Notes: a model not told the origin generated them from the letters alone. A DNA stretch of 64,000 nucleotides from Pyxicephalus adspersus (GCF_032062135.1 NC_092859.1:155303211-155367210), one strand, 5' to 3'. Positions 11,813 through 23,264 are shown, counted from the first letter of the stretch. Translations and numbers: made by a program.

Positions 11813-12299
11813 GAGGTGATCTGTTATCTACATACTTATCAAAAACTGAAACCTAAACACAGGTGGTTAAATAAAAAATGGGGCCCCAGGCACATATAAA
11901 GTATGGGGCTCTGAGGAAAGGGGGAGGGGAGATTGCCTTGGACATTCGCCTGGTTTGCCCCACCCTACAGCTGGCCAATGATCAGCTTTACATTCACCTA
12001 CATGTTTCAGTTCATCAATGGCAGATTGATTGTTTCTTTTTAGTGATTACAATGTATCTATATTTAGACAGGAATTCATAGCTATCTTTTATTATCATAG
12101 ACACATTTTCCTGACTTTTCCAGGAATATATAATCATTTCAGGGCAATGATCCAGGAACTGATGAGCTCCCATAGATAATATCACAGCCTTGGAGCTGGT
12201 ATGTAGGTTAGAAGTCAGGAATGGCAGCTTTCCACGTGGTTCATGACAACCAGGAAGTAAGAATATGAGGGCAATTACGTCACACATTTGACCTTCATG

Positions 12300-12389
12300 C
12301 CAGTAGTTGACGTCCCGCGCCGTTACGTAGCGTGGGCGTGGCTTTCAGTGAGCTGTCAGTGCCGCCATATGGAATGTAAAGAGTGATAG
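12300..12389 (+). promoter_or_regulatory. slc23a2: Candidate CpG-type promoter of slc23a2
   Basis: This block is markedly richer in CpG than its surroundings and has no TATA box. Motifs visible: TGACGTC (12308-12314, half-consensus CRE/ATF), GGGCGTGGC (12334-12342, GC-box/KLF type) and GCCGCCATATGG (12361-12372, YY1-like). AG/GTGAGG at 12389/12390 is one of two good donors nearby. It lies upstream of, and on the same strand as, the slc23a2 coding exon, as expected for a gene with a remote non-coding first exon. Assignment is by position and composition only; no transcript supports it. Confidence 0.6.
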
Positions 12390-12483
12390 GTGAGGATCCG
12401 CCCCTTTCTCCCTCCGCCTCACAGACAAAGCCCCGGACAACGGGCCGCTGTACCGAGCCGCCATTGGAAGCCGGTGATGGCAG
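12390..12483 (+). other. slc23a2: Candidate non-coding exon 1 of slc23a2 (3' part)
   Basis: GC-rich sequence including GCCGCCATTGG (12457-12467, YY1-like plus inverted CCAAT) ends at GGTGATGGCAG before a GTAATG donor at 12484. With the donor at 12390, either of two splice sites could be used. If the upstream donor is used, this stretch is intron or an alternative exon extension. No open frame here continues into the coding exon. Confidence 0.5.
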
Positions 12484-12704
12484 GTAATGTGGGGGCTGTG
12501 TGTAGAGAGAGCGGGGCCGGTGTCTGACAGCTGCTGGATTGGGGGCGGGGTGACACATAGCACAGCCTGAATGGCATCTCTATGGGCAGAACATGGAGGG
12601 CACCATGCCTAAGAATGGCTGATGGAAGGGTAGAAGGTATGGGGCCAGAGACACTTCAACCTCCTGCAGGTGGGCAACAAGGCAGAGGTGCCAGTGATGA
12701 AGGG

Positions 12705-15180
12705 GGCATCAGGGGCTGAGAGATGAGCAATGTGGGGTATCAGTGCCAGGGGGAGATGAGGGACTGGTAGATTGGCAATGTGGGTATCAGTGCCAGGGTG
12801 AGATGAGGGATTGGTAGATGGGCAATGTGGGGTATCAGTGCCAGGGATTGGTAGATGGGCAATGTGGGGTATCAGTGCCAGGGATTGGCAGATGGGCAAT
12901 GTGGGGTATCAGTGCCAGGGGGAGAATAGGGATTGGTAGATGGGCAATGTGGGCTATCAGTGCCAGGGGGAGATGAGGGATTGGTAGATGGGCAATGTGG
13001 GGTATCAGTGCCAGGGTCAGATGAGGGATTTGTAGATGGGCACATGTGGGGTATCAGTGCCAGGGGGAGATGAGGGATTGGTAGATGGGCAATATGGGGT
13101 ATCAGTGCCAGGGTAAGATGAGGGACAGGTAGATGGGCAATGTGGGGTATCAGTGCCAGGGGGAGATGAGGGATTGGTAGATGGGCAATGTGGGGTATCG
13201 GTGACAGGGGGAGATGAGGGATTGGTAGATAGGCAATGTGGGGTATCAGTGGCAGGGGGACATGAGGGATTGGTAGATGGGCAATGTGGGGTATCAGTGC
13301 CAGGGGGAGATGAGGGATTGGTAGATGGCCAATGTGGGGTATCAGTGGCAGGGGGAGATTGGCAGATGGGCAATGTGGGGTATCAGTGCCAGGGGGAGAA
13401 TAGGGATTGGTAGATGGGCACATGGGGGTATCAGTGCCAGGGGGAGATGAGGGATTGGTAGATGAGCACATGTGGGGTATCAGTGGCAGGGGGAGATGAG
13501 GGATTGGTAGATGGGCATGGTGGGGTATCAGTGCCAGGGTGAGATGAGGGACTGGTAGATGGGCAATATGGGGTATCAGTGGCAGGGGGAGATGAGGGAT
13601 TAGTAGATGGGCAATGTGGGGTATCGGTGCCAGGGGGAGATGAGGGATTGGTAGATGGGCAATTTGGGGTATCAGTGGCAGGGGGAGATGAGGGATTGGT
13701 AGATGGGCAATTTGGGGTATCAGTGCCAGGGGGAGATGAGGGATTGGTAGATGGGCAATGTGGGGTATCAGTGGCAGGGGGACATGAGGGATTGGTAGAT
13801 GGGCAATGTGGGGTATCAGTGCCACGGATTGGTAGATGGGCACATGTGGGGTATCAGTGCCAGGGGGAGAATAGGGATTGGTAGATGGGCACATGCGGGG
13901 TAACAGTGCCAGGTGAGATGAGGGATTGGTAGATGGACACATGCGGGGTATAAGTGCCAGGGATTGGTAGATGGGCACATGTGGGGTATCAGTGCCAGGG
14001 ATTGGTAGATGGGCACATGTGGGATATCAGTGCCAGGGATTGGTACATGTGGGGTATCAGTGCCAGGGATTGGTAGATGGGCACATGTGGGATATAAGTG
14101 CCACGAATTGGTAGATGGGCACATGTGGGGTATCAGTGCCAGGGGGAGATGAGGGATTGGTGGATGGGCAATGTGGGTTATCAGTGCCAGGGTGAGATGA
14201 GGGATTGGTAGATGGGCAATGTGGGGTATCAGTGGCAGGGGGAGATGAGGGACTGGTAGATGGGCAATATGGGGTATCAGTGCCAGGGGGAGATGAGGGA
14301 CAGGTAGATGGGCAATGTGGGGTATCAGTGCCAGGGGGAGATGAGGGATTGGTAGATGGGCAATGTGGGGTATCAGTGCCAGGGGGAGATGAGGGACTGG
14401 TAGATGGGCAATGTGGGGTATCAGTGCCAGGGTCAGATGAGGGATTGGTAGATGGGCTCATGTGGGGTATAAGTGCCAGGGATTGGTAGATGGGCACATG
14501 TGGGGTATCAGTGCCAGGGATTGGTAGATGGGCACATATGGGGTATCAGTGCCAGGGGGAGATGAGGGATTGGTCTATGGACACATGTGGGTTATCAGTT
14601 CCAGGGGGAGAATAGGGATTGGTAGATGGGCACATGCGGGGTAACAGTGCCAGGTGAGATGAGGGATTGGTAGATAGACACATGTGGGGTATAAGTGCCA
14701 GGGATTGGTAGATGGGCATGTGTGGGGTATCAGTGCCAGGGGGGGATGAGGGATTGGTAGATGGGCACATATGGGGTATCAGTGCCAGGATTAGATAAAG
14801 GGATGGGTAGAAGAGCCCATGTGGGGTGTCACTGCCAGGTTGAGATGTGGGATTGGTAGAAGGGCACATGTGGGGTATCAGTGCCAGGGTGATATGATGG
14901 ATTTATAGATGGGCACATGTGCTGGAGGTAGGTTAAGGGACTGGCAGCGTTGGCATGAGATGGGTGACTGGTAGAAGGGCACATGTAGGGTATCAGTGCG
15001 GGAAGTTACATCATAGACTGGACAAATAGCATGTGGGGTATCATTGCACGATGAGATGATGGATGGTGAAGGGCACATATGGGGTATAAGTGCGGGGTGA
15101 GATGATGGATGGTGAAGGGCACATATGGGGTATCAGTGCGGGGTGAGATGATGGATGGTGAAGGGCACATGTGACTTTAG
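12705..15180. repeat. 48-bp G-rich minisatellite
   Basis: About 50 tandem units built on GGATTGGTAGATGGGCAATG, then TGGGGTATCAGTGCCAGGGG, then GAGATGAG (48 bases). Variants include GGGCACATG for GGGCAATG (49 bases) and a shorter unit of about 38 bases lacking the GGGAGATGAG segment, clustered at 13820-14120 and 14460-14530. Beyond about 14,890 the units decay to a GATGGATGGTGAAGGGCACA form. G runs lie on the + strand throughout. Because 48 is a multiple of 3, long artefactual ORFs appear on both strands. Confidence 0.97.
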
Positions 15181-15650
15181 GGCACCTCTGGGGTATTTCT
15201 ACATTGCATCCCTGGGATATCAGTGCTGGTAGGAGCTGAAATACTGTTCTTAGTATGCTGTGTGTGGCAGAGATATCAGTGCTGGGGATACACAGGGGGA
15301 CCAATGGCAGATGATCACATATATAGATGATCAGACATCATGTTTTGCATTAGGGTGCACTTTTGCCATTCTGCACCATACTGCACGGCACCTCCATGCA
15401 CTTTGACTTCCCTGCTCGGCGTGCTTGTTCCAGGGCAGTGACCGTATAAAAATTAGCGAAGCAGCATAGCAATCCTACAGCTGGGATTTTCATAAGGAGT
15501 TCATAAGCAGTTGCAGTCCTCATCCTGGCTACATGACAGGTTCTCTTTTAGCAGCGTCATATTTCTGGATAATTTTATCCCGCTATGTTCATCATCCGTT
15601 ATCACCGCCGGTCACACAATTACTGAATAATTAAACGTATTCCTGCAGAT

Positions 15651-15762
15651 GATTGGCTGTGTGTACTGACGCACAGTTCTGTCGCCGTTCTTTGTGTTGA
15701 ATGAACAAAACGTCTGCTGCCCACATCTTCCATTGAATGACGCTCCGTCCTATGTGACGTCA
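15651..15762 (+). promoter_or_regulatory. Possible alternative promoter or enhancer: CRE plus inverted CCAAT
   Basis: GATTGGCT (15651-15658, inverted CCAAT) and a full palindromic CRE, TGACGTCA (15755-15762), lie about 100 bases apart in a CpG-retaining stretch 3 kb downstream of the candidate slc23a2 promoter. Mammalian SLC23A2 is known to use alternative first exons, so a second promoter is conceivable. Single motifs of this size can occur by chance. Confidence 0.3.
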
Positions 15763-15919
15763 TGGAAAGTTTCTGCACTGGTAGAGATTTCTATGCCGCT
15801 ATCTGGGTGTTGGAATCGGCACGCCATGTCCCATTGGAGGTAGTTTTCCAGATTTCGGATCCGCTTTGGAATGTATGGATCATAAAGCCAACAAAGTCTT
15901 GTAAAGTCGCTTTGAGAAT

Positions 15920-16166
15920 TTACAATTTCAGGTCTTCAGGGACCCCCTCCTATAAATTCTATATCCACAGCTCACAGTACATTAGTGTGGTGGTCAGTGG
16001 GATGAATTTCTCTTACATTGCTGGCCGGTAGGTAGAATGTCACCCTTACAGATAGCCAAAAACATTATTGGTGTCACTGAAACTGACCTGGGAGGTCCAA
16101 ACTGCTCATTGCTCAAGGAACCCCCAGCAGCCTCAGGAGGAATCCTGGTTGAGAATCAATGTATTG
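15920..16166 (+). mobile_element. Family C hAT-like element, 5' truncated
   Basis: Carries TTTCAGGTCTTCAGGGACCC, ACATTAGTGTGGTGGTCAGT, TAGAATGTCACCCTTACAGA and the right end TCCTGGTTGAGAATCAATG. The left terminal repeat is missing. Confidence 0.8.
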
Positions 16167-16259
16167 GATCAAAGGAGAAAAAAGATTTTCATTACTTGTC
16201 CGGCTGTTTTGCAGAGATCCCCTTTTTTCCCCTCTGTGCTATTATTCTTGCACTGTGTT

Positions 16260-16320
16260 AAAGTGGAACTCCAGCAGCGTGGGTTGTAAATACTGGGACC
16301 CTCCCTTAGCAATAATGCTT
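16260..16320 (+). repeat. Family H terminal fragment
   Basis: TTAAAGTGGAACTCCAGCAG resembles the family H terminus TTAAAGYGGAACTAAA. It is cut off by the following hAT element. Confidence 0.4.
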
Positions 16321-16341
16321 TTCCCCTCGAATCTTTTAGGT

Positions 16342-16651
16342 CAGGGGTGTCAAACTCTGGCCCACGGGCCAAATCTGGCCAGCAGTGTCCTTTTTTTTGG
16401 CCCCCAAAGGATTCCTAAATATGAATTGCAGCTGGTCCGCCGCTGCATTAAAATAGCGCTGCCACTACAATTCCCGGCATCACTCACATATATAGACCAG
16501 CGGGCTCTCTGCCTATGGGTGCCCCGCATCGGACGGTTTTAGAGATGCAGGAAATTGTAGTTGCGGTACTATTTCAGTTTCAAGTTTGCCCCGCGAGTTT
16601 GTCTTAAGTTTTTCATTTTGTCCCACTGTGTATTTGAGTTTGACACGACTC
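16342..16651 (+). mobile_element. hAT-like non-autonomous element (GGTGTCAAACTC ends)
   Basis: The left end CAGGGGTGTCAAACTC and right end GAGTTTGACACGACTC are imperfect inverted repeats. Flanks TTTTAGGT (16334-16341) and TTCTAGGA (16652-16659) match at 6 of 8, again centred on TA. Internal words GGCCCACGGGCCAAATCTGG and GTGTATTTGAGTTTGACA are typical of this widespread vertebrate hAT group. Confidence 0.85.
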
Positions 16652-16749
16652 TTCTAGGAAGTCCTCTAATCTCACAGAAGTTTCCTCTTCATTCTAGTCG
16701 ATGGCAGGTTGGTGGGCATTCCACCTGCACTAGGTTTTGCTCTCATGTT

Positions 16750-16940
16750 GGGCCTGATTTAATAACAATACTGGAGAAGATTATCATGGGAGAACCTGGG
16801 GGATCCAACAAACCTAGAATGCATCTCGTCTAGGATTGAAAACATCTAATAGAAGAAATCTATTTCAGGTTTGCTGGATCACTCAGGTTCTTCCATGATA
16901 GTCTATCTTCTCCGGTCTCAGAAAGCTTTCTTTAATCAGG
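16750..16940. repeat. Family D palindromic MITE
   Basis: Ends GGGCCTGATTTAATAA and TTTAATCAGG. The arms ATCATGGGAGAACCTGGG and CTCAGGTTCTTCCATGAT pair imperfectly, and the centre retains GGATTGAAAACAT. Confidence 0.82.
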
Positions 16941-17216
16941 TCAAACTTGAGAGTGCCCCTTAGTGCAGGTGGAATGGACGCCATCTTGACACCAACTATA
17001 ATACAGAGGAAACCTAAAAGAAGTCTTCTCCAGTCTTGGAGCTTTTCGAAATAACTCCCATTATGTTTGCTTGAATATTGTAACTCCAGCTTGCATGATG
17101 CTGCACCCTGAGGAGATGTCCTGAATGACGTGACCCTCGCTCTACACAAAGAGGACCGGTAACATTTAAATGATGATGAACATTGCAGAATCACATTCTG
17201 TTTTTTTTTGTGATAG

Positions 17217-17650
17217 AAAAATACCCCCCTAGCCGCTCTCTTCACTCCTCTAATGACCTACTAATGACTTCCTCACTCATAACCTCCTCACACGCACGGC
17301 TCCAAGACTTCTCTAGAGGTGCCCAGACTCTGTGGAATGGTCTTCCTCGTCCTATTCGGCTTGCTCCTACTTTCTGCTCATTTAAAAGAGACCTCAAAAC
17401 CCAACGCTTCCCCCTCACCTACCTGTCTTCTTCTGTCTCCTAAACCCTCACTACTTCCCACCATTCCATATCCCCCTCCTATTGTGTGATACTTCCCCCA
17501 CCTCTTAGATTGTAAGCTCTTCTGGGCACGGTCCTCTCCTCCTCCTGTGTCACTGTCTGTATATGTCTGTCATTTGCAACCCCTTTTTAATGTACAGCGC
17601 TGCGTAATATGTTGGCGCTATTTAAATACTGTGTAATAATAATAATAATG
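17217..17650 (+). mobile_element. L2-type LINE 3' end
   Basis: The ORF2 end translates as KYPPSRSLHSSNDLLMTSSL and LQDFSRGAQTLWNGLPRPIR, then FCSFKRDLKTQRF, followed by TTAGATTGTAAGCTCTTCTG and the GTTGGCGCTATTTAAATACT tail with AAT repeats. It is 5' truncated and is not a host gene. Confidence 0.9.
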
Positions 17651-17929
17651 ATTGCAGGCTGTGAACATCTTTTTTTTGGTAAACTTCCACTGATGTGGTG
17701 TAAAAGCATTATTGAGGGTGATGGGGGGGGAGGGGTTGTTTTATAGGATATTACCCACCTTTTGATGGGGTTCTCTTATCCTCTGCATACAGCTAATTCT
17801 TGCAGATCTCAAATCATGGAATTCAATAAAATAGTCCATAATTGTGTTATATAATTCCAGTATGATTCATATAAATGGTGTTTTCTTGGTTTTACAATAT
17901 TTTACAATTTATAACTTTGCTGTGGGTTT

Positions 17930-18150
17930 TTTCCGTATACTCCAGTTTTTTCCCACATCCCAAAAACATGCAGTTAGGTTATTTGGCTTCCCCCTCAAAT
18001 TGACCATAAACTGTGGTAATGACATATGACTATGGTAGGGACATTAGATTGGGAGCTCCGTCTGAGGGACAGCTAGTGACATGACTATGGACTTTGTACA
18101 GCGCTGTGGTATATGTCGGCACTTTATAAATACTGTGTGATAATAATAAC
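17930..18150 (+). mobile_element. tRNA-headed SINE, 5' truncated
   Basis: Begins inside the core (CGTATACTCCAGTTTTTTCC, ACATGCAGTTAGGTTATTTG) and ends GGACTTTGTACAGCGCTGTG, GTATATGTCGGCACTTTATA and AATACTGTGTGATAATAATA. The tRNA head is absent. Confidence 0.83.
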
Positions 18151-18289
18151 AATAAGTGTTGGTTTCCCATCAGATTTCTGGGCGTCATTTCCTATAAATG
18201 GAAGGGAGATATGTGGTGTGGAAAATAACAAGTATTCCCTCTGCCCCATCTATTCCTTCGCCTATTTTGTTTATACAATTGGAGGTATG

Positions 18290-18451
18290 CAGTGTTCTCC
18301 CCAGACCCTTTTAGCTGGGCACACCACCCAGCATTTTTTAGTAACCACCTGGCTGTTTTTGGGTGGTTTCCTAAAAGTTGGGTCACAATACAATGGCTGT
18401 CACCGCCTACAGCTTCTTCCCAGCTTAAAAACCTTCCTGGGGAGAATACTG
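18290..18451. repeat. Family E fold-back MITE
   Basis: Terminal repeats CAGTGTTCTCCCCAG and CTGGGGAGAATACTG. The centre holds TAGTAACCACCTGG facing GGGTGGTTTCCTA, the decayed inner palindrome of the family. Confidence 0.82.
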
Positions 18452-19500
18452 TAATGCTTATCAGCGATCCTTGTGGGCTGGAAAACCTTCAGCATCTGAC
18501 AAATCCCTGGACCCCGCTGGGCACTAGTTCTCTTTTCTGACCCCATACATCAGTACATAGCTACGGTGTCCTTTAGCTGCATGGGGGGCAAAGAAAAGAG
18601 CCAGAGGCAAAATGTTGGTGCCCAACAGGGAAATATTTTGTCCCTGGGGACCTACTGGAGATGATTTCCATTCATTTACTGAGTCTGAATAGTTTGGAGC
18701 CGATTCATATTTAGCATCGTTATCTGATCCCGTAGGAAGCGTCTCTTTTGGTGGTTTAGTTTTGCACAATTTCTATCATCCTTCTCCACCCAAGCAAGTG
18801 GTTTTTTTAATCCTCTTTTTGTTATATATGAATAACATTTATAAAGTAAAACAAAAGTGATGAATGATTGGACATTGCGCATTGTGCTGCACATTTCCTC
18901 TTCAGAAGGACCTGCCAACTCCTAAACCCTGGAAACATTGACCAGACAACACAACCCTTTCAGGTTTTATTGTAATACGGACCGTAATGTTTTGTCTCCT
19001 TTCTAATGATAGCTGCTGGGCTTTAGATTGTCATCAAATTATATAAAAGATTGTAATGGGGGAGTTCAACATTCAGGACCAGGGTTTCAGTTGGCTAGAA
19101 CTGGTCAATAGGTCCAAAAATCTACTTTTTTTTTTTTTTTTACATTTTTATAAAGTTTACATGTATAAAAATAATCTTTTCTTATGTTTTCTTTTAGGAA
19201 TTTCTTTTGAGAGAAGCAAATGATGTTCAGCTAGCATTATGCAAATATTGACTCATATAAAGGTAAGATTTCTTTTTCCTAAATATAAACTTCAATAAGC
19301 TTTAAGTCCCTTCCGTCGGAGGGATATGGATACCCAGCCACATCTGCTGGTTACCAATAATCAAATTTTTGTTCCGATATAGATGGGGGTAAACTTCACA
19401 CAACCAATAACTTAGCCAAACAATGAATTTATCAAAAAATGGAAAAACAATACCTAAGAAATATTTTTTGGGATCATAATAAAAAACAAATAAGAAGGAC

Positions 19501-19532
19501 ATTACATACTTATATATAATTAAGTATGTAAT
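19501..19532. repeat. Perfect 12-bp inverted repeat, 8-base loop
   Basis: ATTACATACTTA and TAAGTATGTAAT are exact reverse complements separated by TATATAAT. A cruciform or RNA hairpin is possible; I see no gene context for it. Confidence 0.7.
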
Positions 19533-19919
19533 TCATTGTCTAGTATCTGTATGGTATATGTATGGTATGTACTACTCAACATATATTATACCTACCTTGA
19601 TCCTTTCTATATACATCTTTTGTAGAACTTACTAATAGCCTCTGTGCAATATCTACTGTGAAACACGTTGGAGTTCTATATATGGGGAAGGATCTACTAA
19701 CTTCTCTCATTATAGGAGCAACACACAAGTACCATGTTTATTGTACTAAACCTACATTGTTATAGATTGCTATGCAAGCCTTCATCTAAATAAAGCTGTT
19801 TTGTATTTTTAAAATATGATTCCAAAAAATCCCTTTTTTAGGCATGGTTTTGCCCTTTTTTGATGTATGTACTGCTGGTTGATTGGTTTCTACTTAGATT
19901 GCCCATAGTATGTGTATTC

Positions 19920-19990
19920 GATCCTTATTGCTGCATATTATGTTGGCGCTATAAAAATGCTGTTTAATAATTATTTATATTATTATTTAA
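19920..19990 (+). mobile_element. L2-type tail remnant
   Basis: CTGCATATTATGTTGGCGCT and ATAAAAATGCTGTTTAATAA match the last bases of the L2/SINE tail, so it could derive from either. Confidence 0.6.
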
Positions 19991-20504
19991 ATATGTTTAT
20001 TAATAATAAATAATTGGTTCATAGATGTAACCAGCCACATAAGAAAGCCTTGGAATTTTACTAAATAACTCGTGCTAATTTACCTTCTATGTTATGGAAC
20101 TTCTCTAAATTGTACTTTTACTTTACCACTGTGCAAATCATCTTCTTCAAGGTCCTTTGCCAGTGAACTTTTGTTTATTGTTAAAGCTTGCAAACAACAA
20201 ACCTCAGTGAGTTTCATAAAAGCATATTTACATTTACATATATACAAAAGTAAAAATGGCTCTAGATGAAAATAGAAATACATGAAACAAATTAACAGCA
20301 TCCTCAATAGCTAAACTTCATCTGAATAACAATCTCCCCTCACGTATATTACTACTGAAGGAAATGGATACTTGGGGCCCTCCCCACCCTTTTTTACACC
20401 TCTATGTTAAGGGGAGCAGAAAATGGTCAGGTCACTCCTCCAGCACACACTTCTCCACCATATACACATTTGCTTTTCCTGCAGCGTGCACAAACACACT
20501 AGTC

Positions 20505-20824
20505 TTACATTATGGCCGACATATTACGCAGCGCTGTACAAAGTCCATAGTCATGTCACTAGCTGTCCCTTAAAGCAGCTCACAATCTAATGTCCTTACC
20601 ATAGTCATCATTATCACAGTCCAAGGTCAATTTTTTGGGGGGACGTCAATAAACCTAACTGCATGTTTTTGGAATGTGGGAGGAAACCGGAGTACCCGGT
20701 GGAAACCCACACAAACACGGGGAGAACCTGTGAACTCCATGCAGATAGAGCCCTGGCTGAGATTTGAACCTGGGACCCAGTGCTGCAAAGGCCAGAGTGC
20801 CAACCACTGAGCCACTGTGCTCCA
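20505..20824 (-). mobile_element. tRNA-headed SINE, near full length
   Basis: On the minus strand it starts with an A-box-like TGGCTCAGTGGTTGGCA and a B-box-like GGTTCAAATCTC. The core follows (GGTTTCCACCGGGTACTCCG) and the tail ends GGACTTTGTACAGCGCTGCG, TAATATGTCGGC. The tRNA-like spacing supports derivation from a tRNA gene, with pol III promoter elements now partly decayed. Confidence 0.88.
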
Positions 20825-21087
20825 GTGTTTCCTAAAGTAGACTTGAGTTTAAATCCTAAGATAATTAAGAAAAATAAACAGCTTTTGCATTCCATCTGGA
20901 GTTGTATCATGTAGGAATTCCTTTCCACATCTTGACCTCACCATTCTTTCAGATTGATCCAATGATTGATCATTCAAATCACTTTTATGAGTTCAATACT
21001 TTTTGGTGTTTTAATGAAAACTGTTTCATTTTAGACTGTTCTCTCTTTCTATATCTCCATTGGAAATGGTCAACAGGACACACAAAG

Positions 21088-21233
21088 AGTCCATGACTGG
21101 AGAAGATAGACTATCAAGGATCCAACAAACCTGAGAAGGATCTGGTCCAGGATTGAAAACATTTACCAAATGAAAAAGAAACCTATTCCAGGTTCTCTAT
21201 CCTCTCCAGTCTTGGAGAACTAATAAATCAAAC
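21088..21233. repeat. Family D palindromic MITE, internally deleted
   Basis: ATGACTGGAGAAGATAGACT, GGATCTGGTCCAGGATTGAA, CTATTCCAGGTTCTCTATCC and CCAGTCTTGGAGAACTAATA in order. The outer arms are shortened. Confidence 0.75.
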
Positions 21234-21966
21234 TCCTTGTGAGAATGAATCTCCCCAATGGAGACGGCACAAACATACATTTTAGTTTACCACCCAAAAC
21301 TAGCTAAACGTTTGTCAGGGTTGCACCATCTTTTGAAATCATTTTATCATTTTAGCTTTCATTTTCCTTTAATAATCTTGTATATGGCTGGAACAGATTT
21401 CACAAGCTTTCTGAAATCAGAGAACAGCTACTGAAACCTGAATATAATGTTTATGCAGTGAAAACAATCCTATCTCTAACATTCTAAAGCCACAGCCATT
21501 GTTTTCTTAGAGAGAGCAGGGAAGCTGAGCAGAACCTAATCCTCACCTCATGTCTCGGTTCCTTGTGATGGTGCCTGATCTCTGGCACAGCGCTGGAATG
21601 TGGAATATTTTTGTGTTCCTTAACCTATTACCAGCCATGTCTAAAACCGCACCGGACACAACTTTTTCTACTTGTTCACTTATAATAAATGTTTTTGGGA
21701 ATTATAAACGGGTTTGTGAAAATACAACTTTCAGATGGAGGTGAAATCATCATTTTGTTTGCTCAATGCTCACATACTTGCTTCCGTCATTTCTGTATAT
21801 CTGAAGACTTTTCTCCTGCACCTACTGACCCGTTATACCTGCCATACTCCTCTCCTGCTACTGTCAGATCCTTTACATTTTTTGCAGATAGTGTTCATTC
21901 TCACTTGGACATATTTCCATTAGTAATTACTCCCAACACTCCTCCCCTGCACTTATTGCTCTGTGT

Positions 21967-22522
21967 AAGCCTTTTTCAACCTTTTCTAACACGAAGGAAC
22001 CCCTTGAAGTAACTTTCAGGTTTTCAGGGAACTCCCTCTATATAGTTATATTCACAGATTACAGTACTTTAGTGTGATGGCCATTGGGAAGAATGTCACC
22101 TTTATAGATGGCCAATAGACAATTGGTGCCATTTAAACTGACCTGAAAGATAGCCAAAAAGATCATTGGTATCAACTAAATTGACCTAAAATGCACACAT
22201 TGCTCAAGGACCCCCCAACCACCTTTATGTTAGTGTTTCTTGACCCTTATAACACAGGGGAACCCTTAAAATAACATAAATAAAATAAGCAGGTCCTAGG
22301 GAACTCCTACTATAATTGCTATATACACAGCTCATAGTACATTAGTGTGGTGGTCATTGGGAAGAATTCCTCTTACATTTCTGGCCATTGGGAACAATAT
22401 TGACCTTACAGATAGCCAAAAAACATCATTGGTGTCACCTAAACAGACCTAACAGGTACAAACTGCTCATTGTTTAAGGAACCCCCAGCAACCTCTGGAG
22501 GAACCCTGGTTGAGAAACATTG
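21967..22522 (+). mobile_element. Family C hAT-like head-to-tail dimer
   Basis: Two family C units follow each other directly. The first (from AAGCCTTTTTCAACC) lacks its right terminus. The second begins TTAGTGTTTCTTGACC at about 22,228 and ends GGTTGAGAAACATTG at 22,522. Flanks CTCTGTGT (21959-21966) and CTCTATGT (22523-22530) match at 7 of 8, so one target duplication encloses both units. Confidence 0.82.
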
Positions 22523-23264
22523 CTCTATGTCATACCCGTTGCGCAAACTGCCCCCGGTCATACCCATGCCATTCCTTTCCTGCACATACTTAATTCTGTC
22601 ATACCTTTCACTTCCCCTCCTTCCCGCTAAAACATGCCCGCTTTGGCATTGTTTGGTTTATGGCCGACTTACATAAGCAATGGGCTTTCCAGTGAACTAA
22701 CACTTTCTAAGCCCACCAGTCCCTTGGTGCACACCATTATAATTCTATCTGATTGTCTGTTGTCTGCAGGGAGTTTTCATTTAGTTAAGGAGATTAGTAG
22801 CTCTCTACTGTATGCCAGATGAGGCCCAGGCGTGTAAAACTACCAGTTTATTTTAATCACAAATCCAATTGACTTGTCAAAGCTTTACTTGGGAGCATCG
22901 TCAGGCTGCAGACAGTAAGTGAAGCTTCTGCACATCACTATGCACACACATTCACAGTCTTATCGGAAATCCAGTGAGATTGCTGAGCAGCTTGTCAAAG
23001 TATTCCCAGCCTGTCCCTTGCATGCATTCTCATTCAGTCCTAATGAAGCTCCCGATAATGATTTTGTACTCCAAACTACCTCTCCATAATAATGAATTAC
23101 AGCACATACATGGACCTAAGCTGTAAGAAGTGGCTGTATGATTTTGTACGTGATATCTCCCTGCATCGGCCCAGTGTATATAAGACTCGTAGGGTAGTGA
23201 GGAATGGGGGCTGCAATATGTGCGCAGTTATATAATCCAGTCCTTTCAGTGCGTGTTGGTAAGT

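Larger units (their letters stand above)
1816..12299. other. Intergenic region tmem230-slc23a2
   Basis: Apart from the repeats listed separately, I see no gene here. Stretches with nothing recognisable: 2650-3410, 3980-5680 (with a T run at about 4809-4829), 7760-8275, 8705-9730, 10570-10845, 10990-11670 and 11815-12295. The part at 11220-11470 is richer in CpG and contains a GCATGCGCAGT word also typical of other dispersed repeats in the window, so I take it as unclassified repeat and not a promoter. Confidence 0.7.

Noticed and set aside
12872..13978. 368-codon open frame on the minus strand (and shorter ones on both strands nearby)
   Set aside because: It is the 48-bp minisatellite read as a 16-residue repeat (LPIPHLPLALIPHIAH-like). 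There is no start context and no domain, and similar frames are open on the opposite strand.
15762..16031. 89-codon ORF starting at the CRE (MESFCTGRDFYAAIWVLESA...)
   Set aside because: Its second half is a family C hAT fragment and the rest shows no similarity I recognise.
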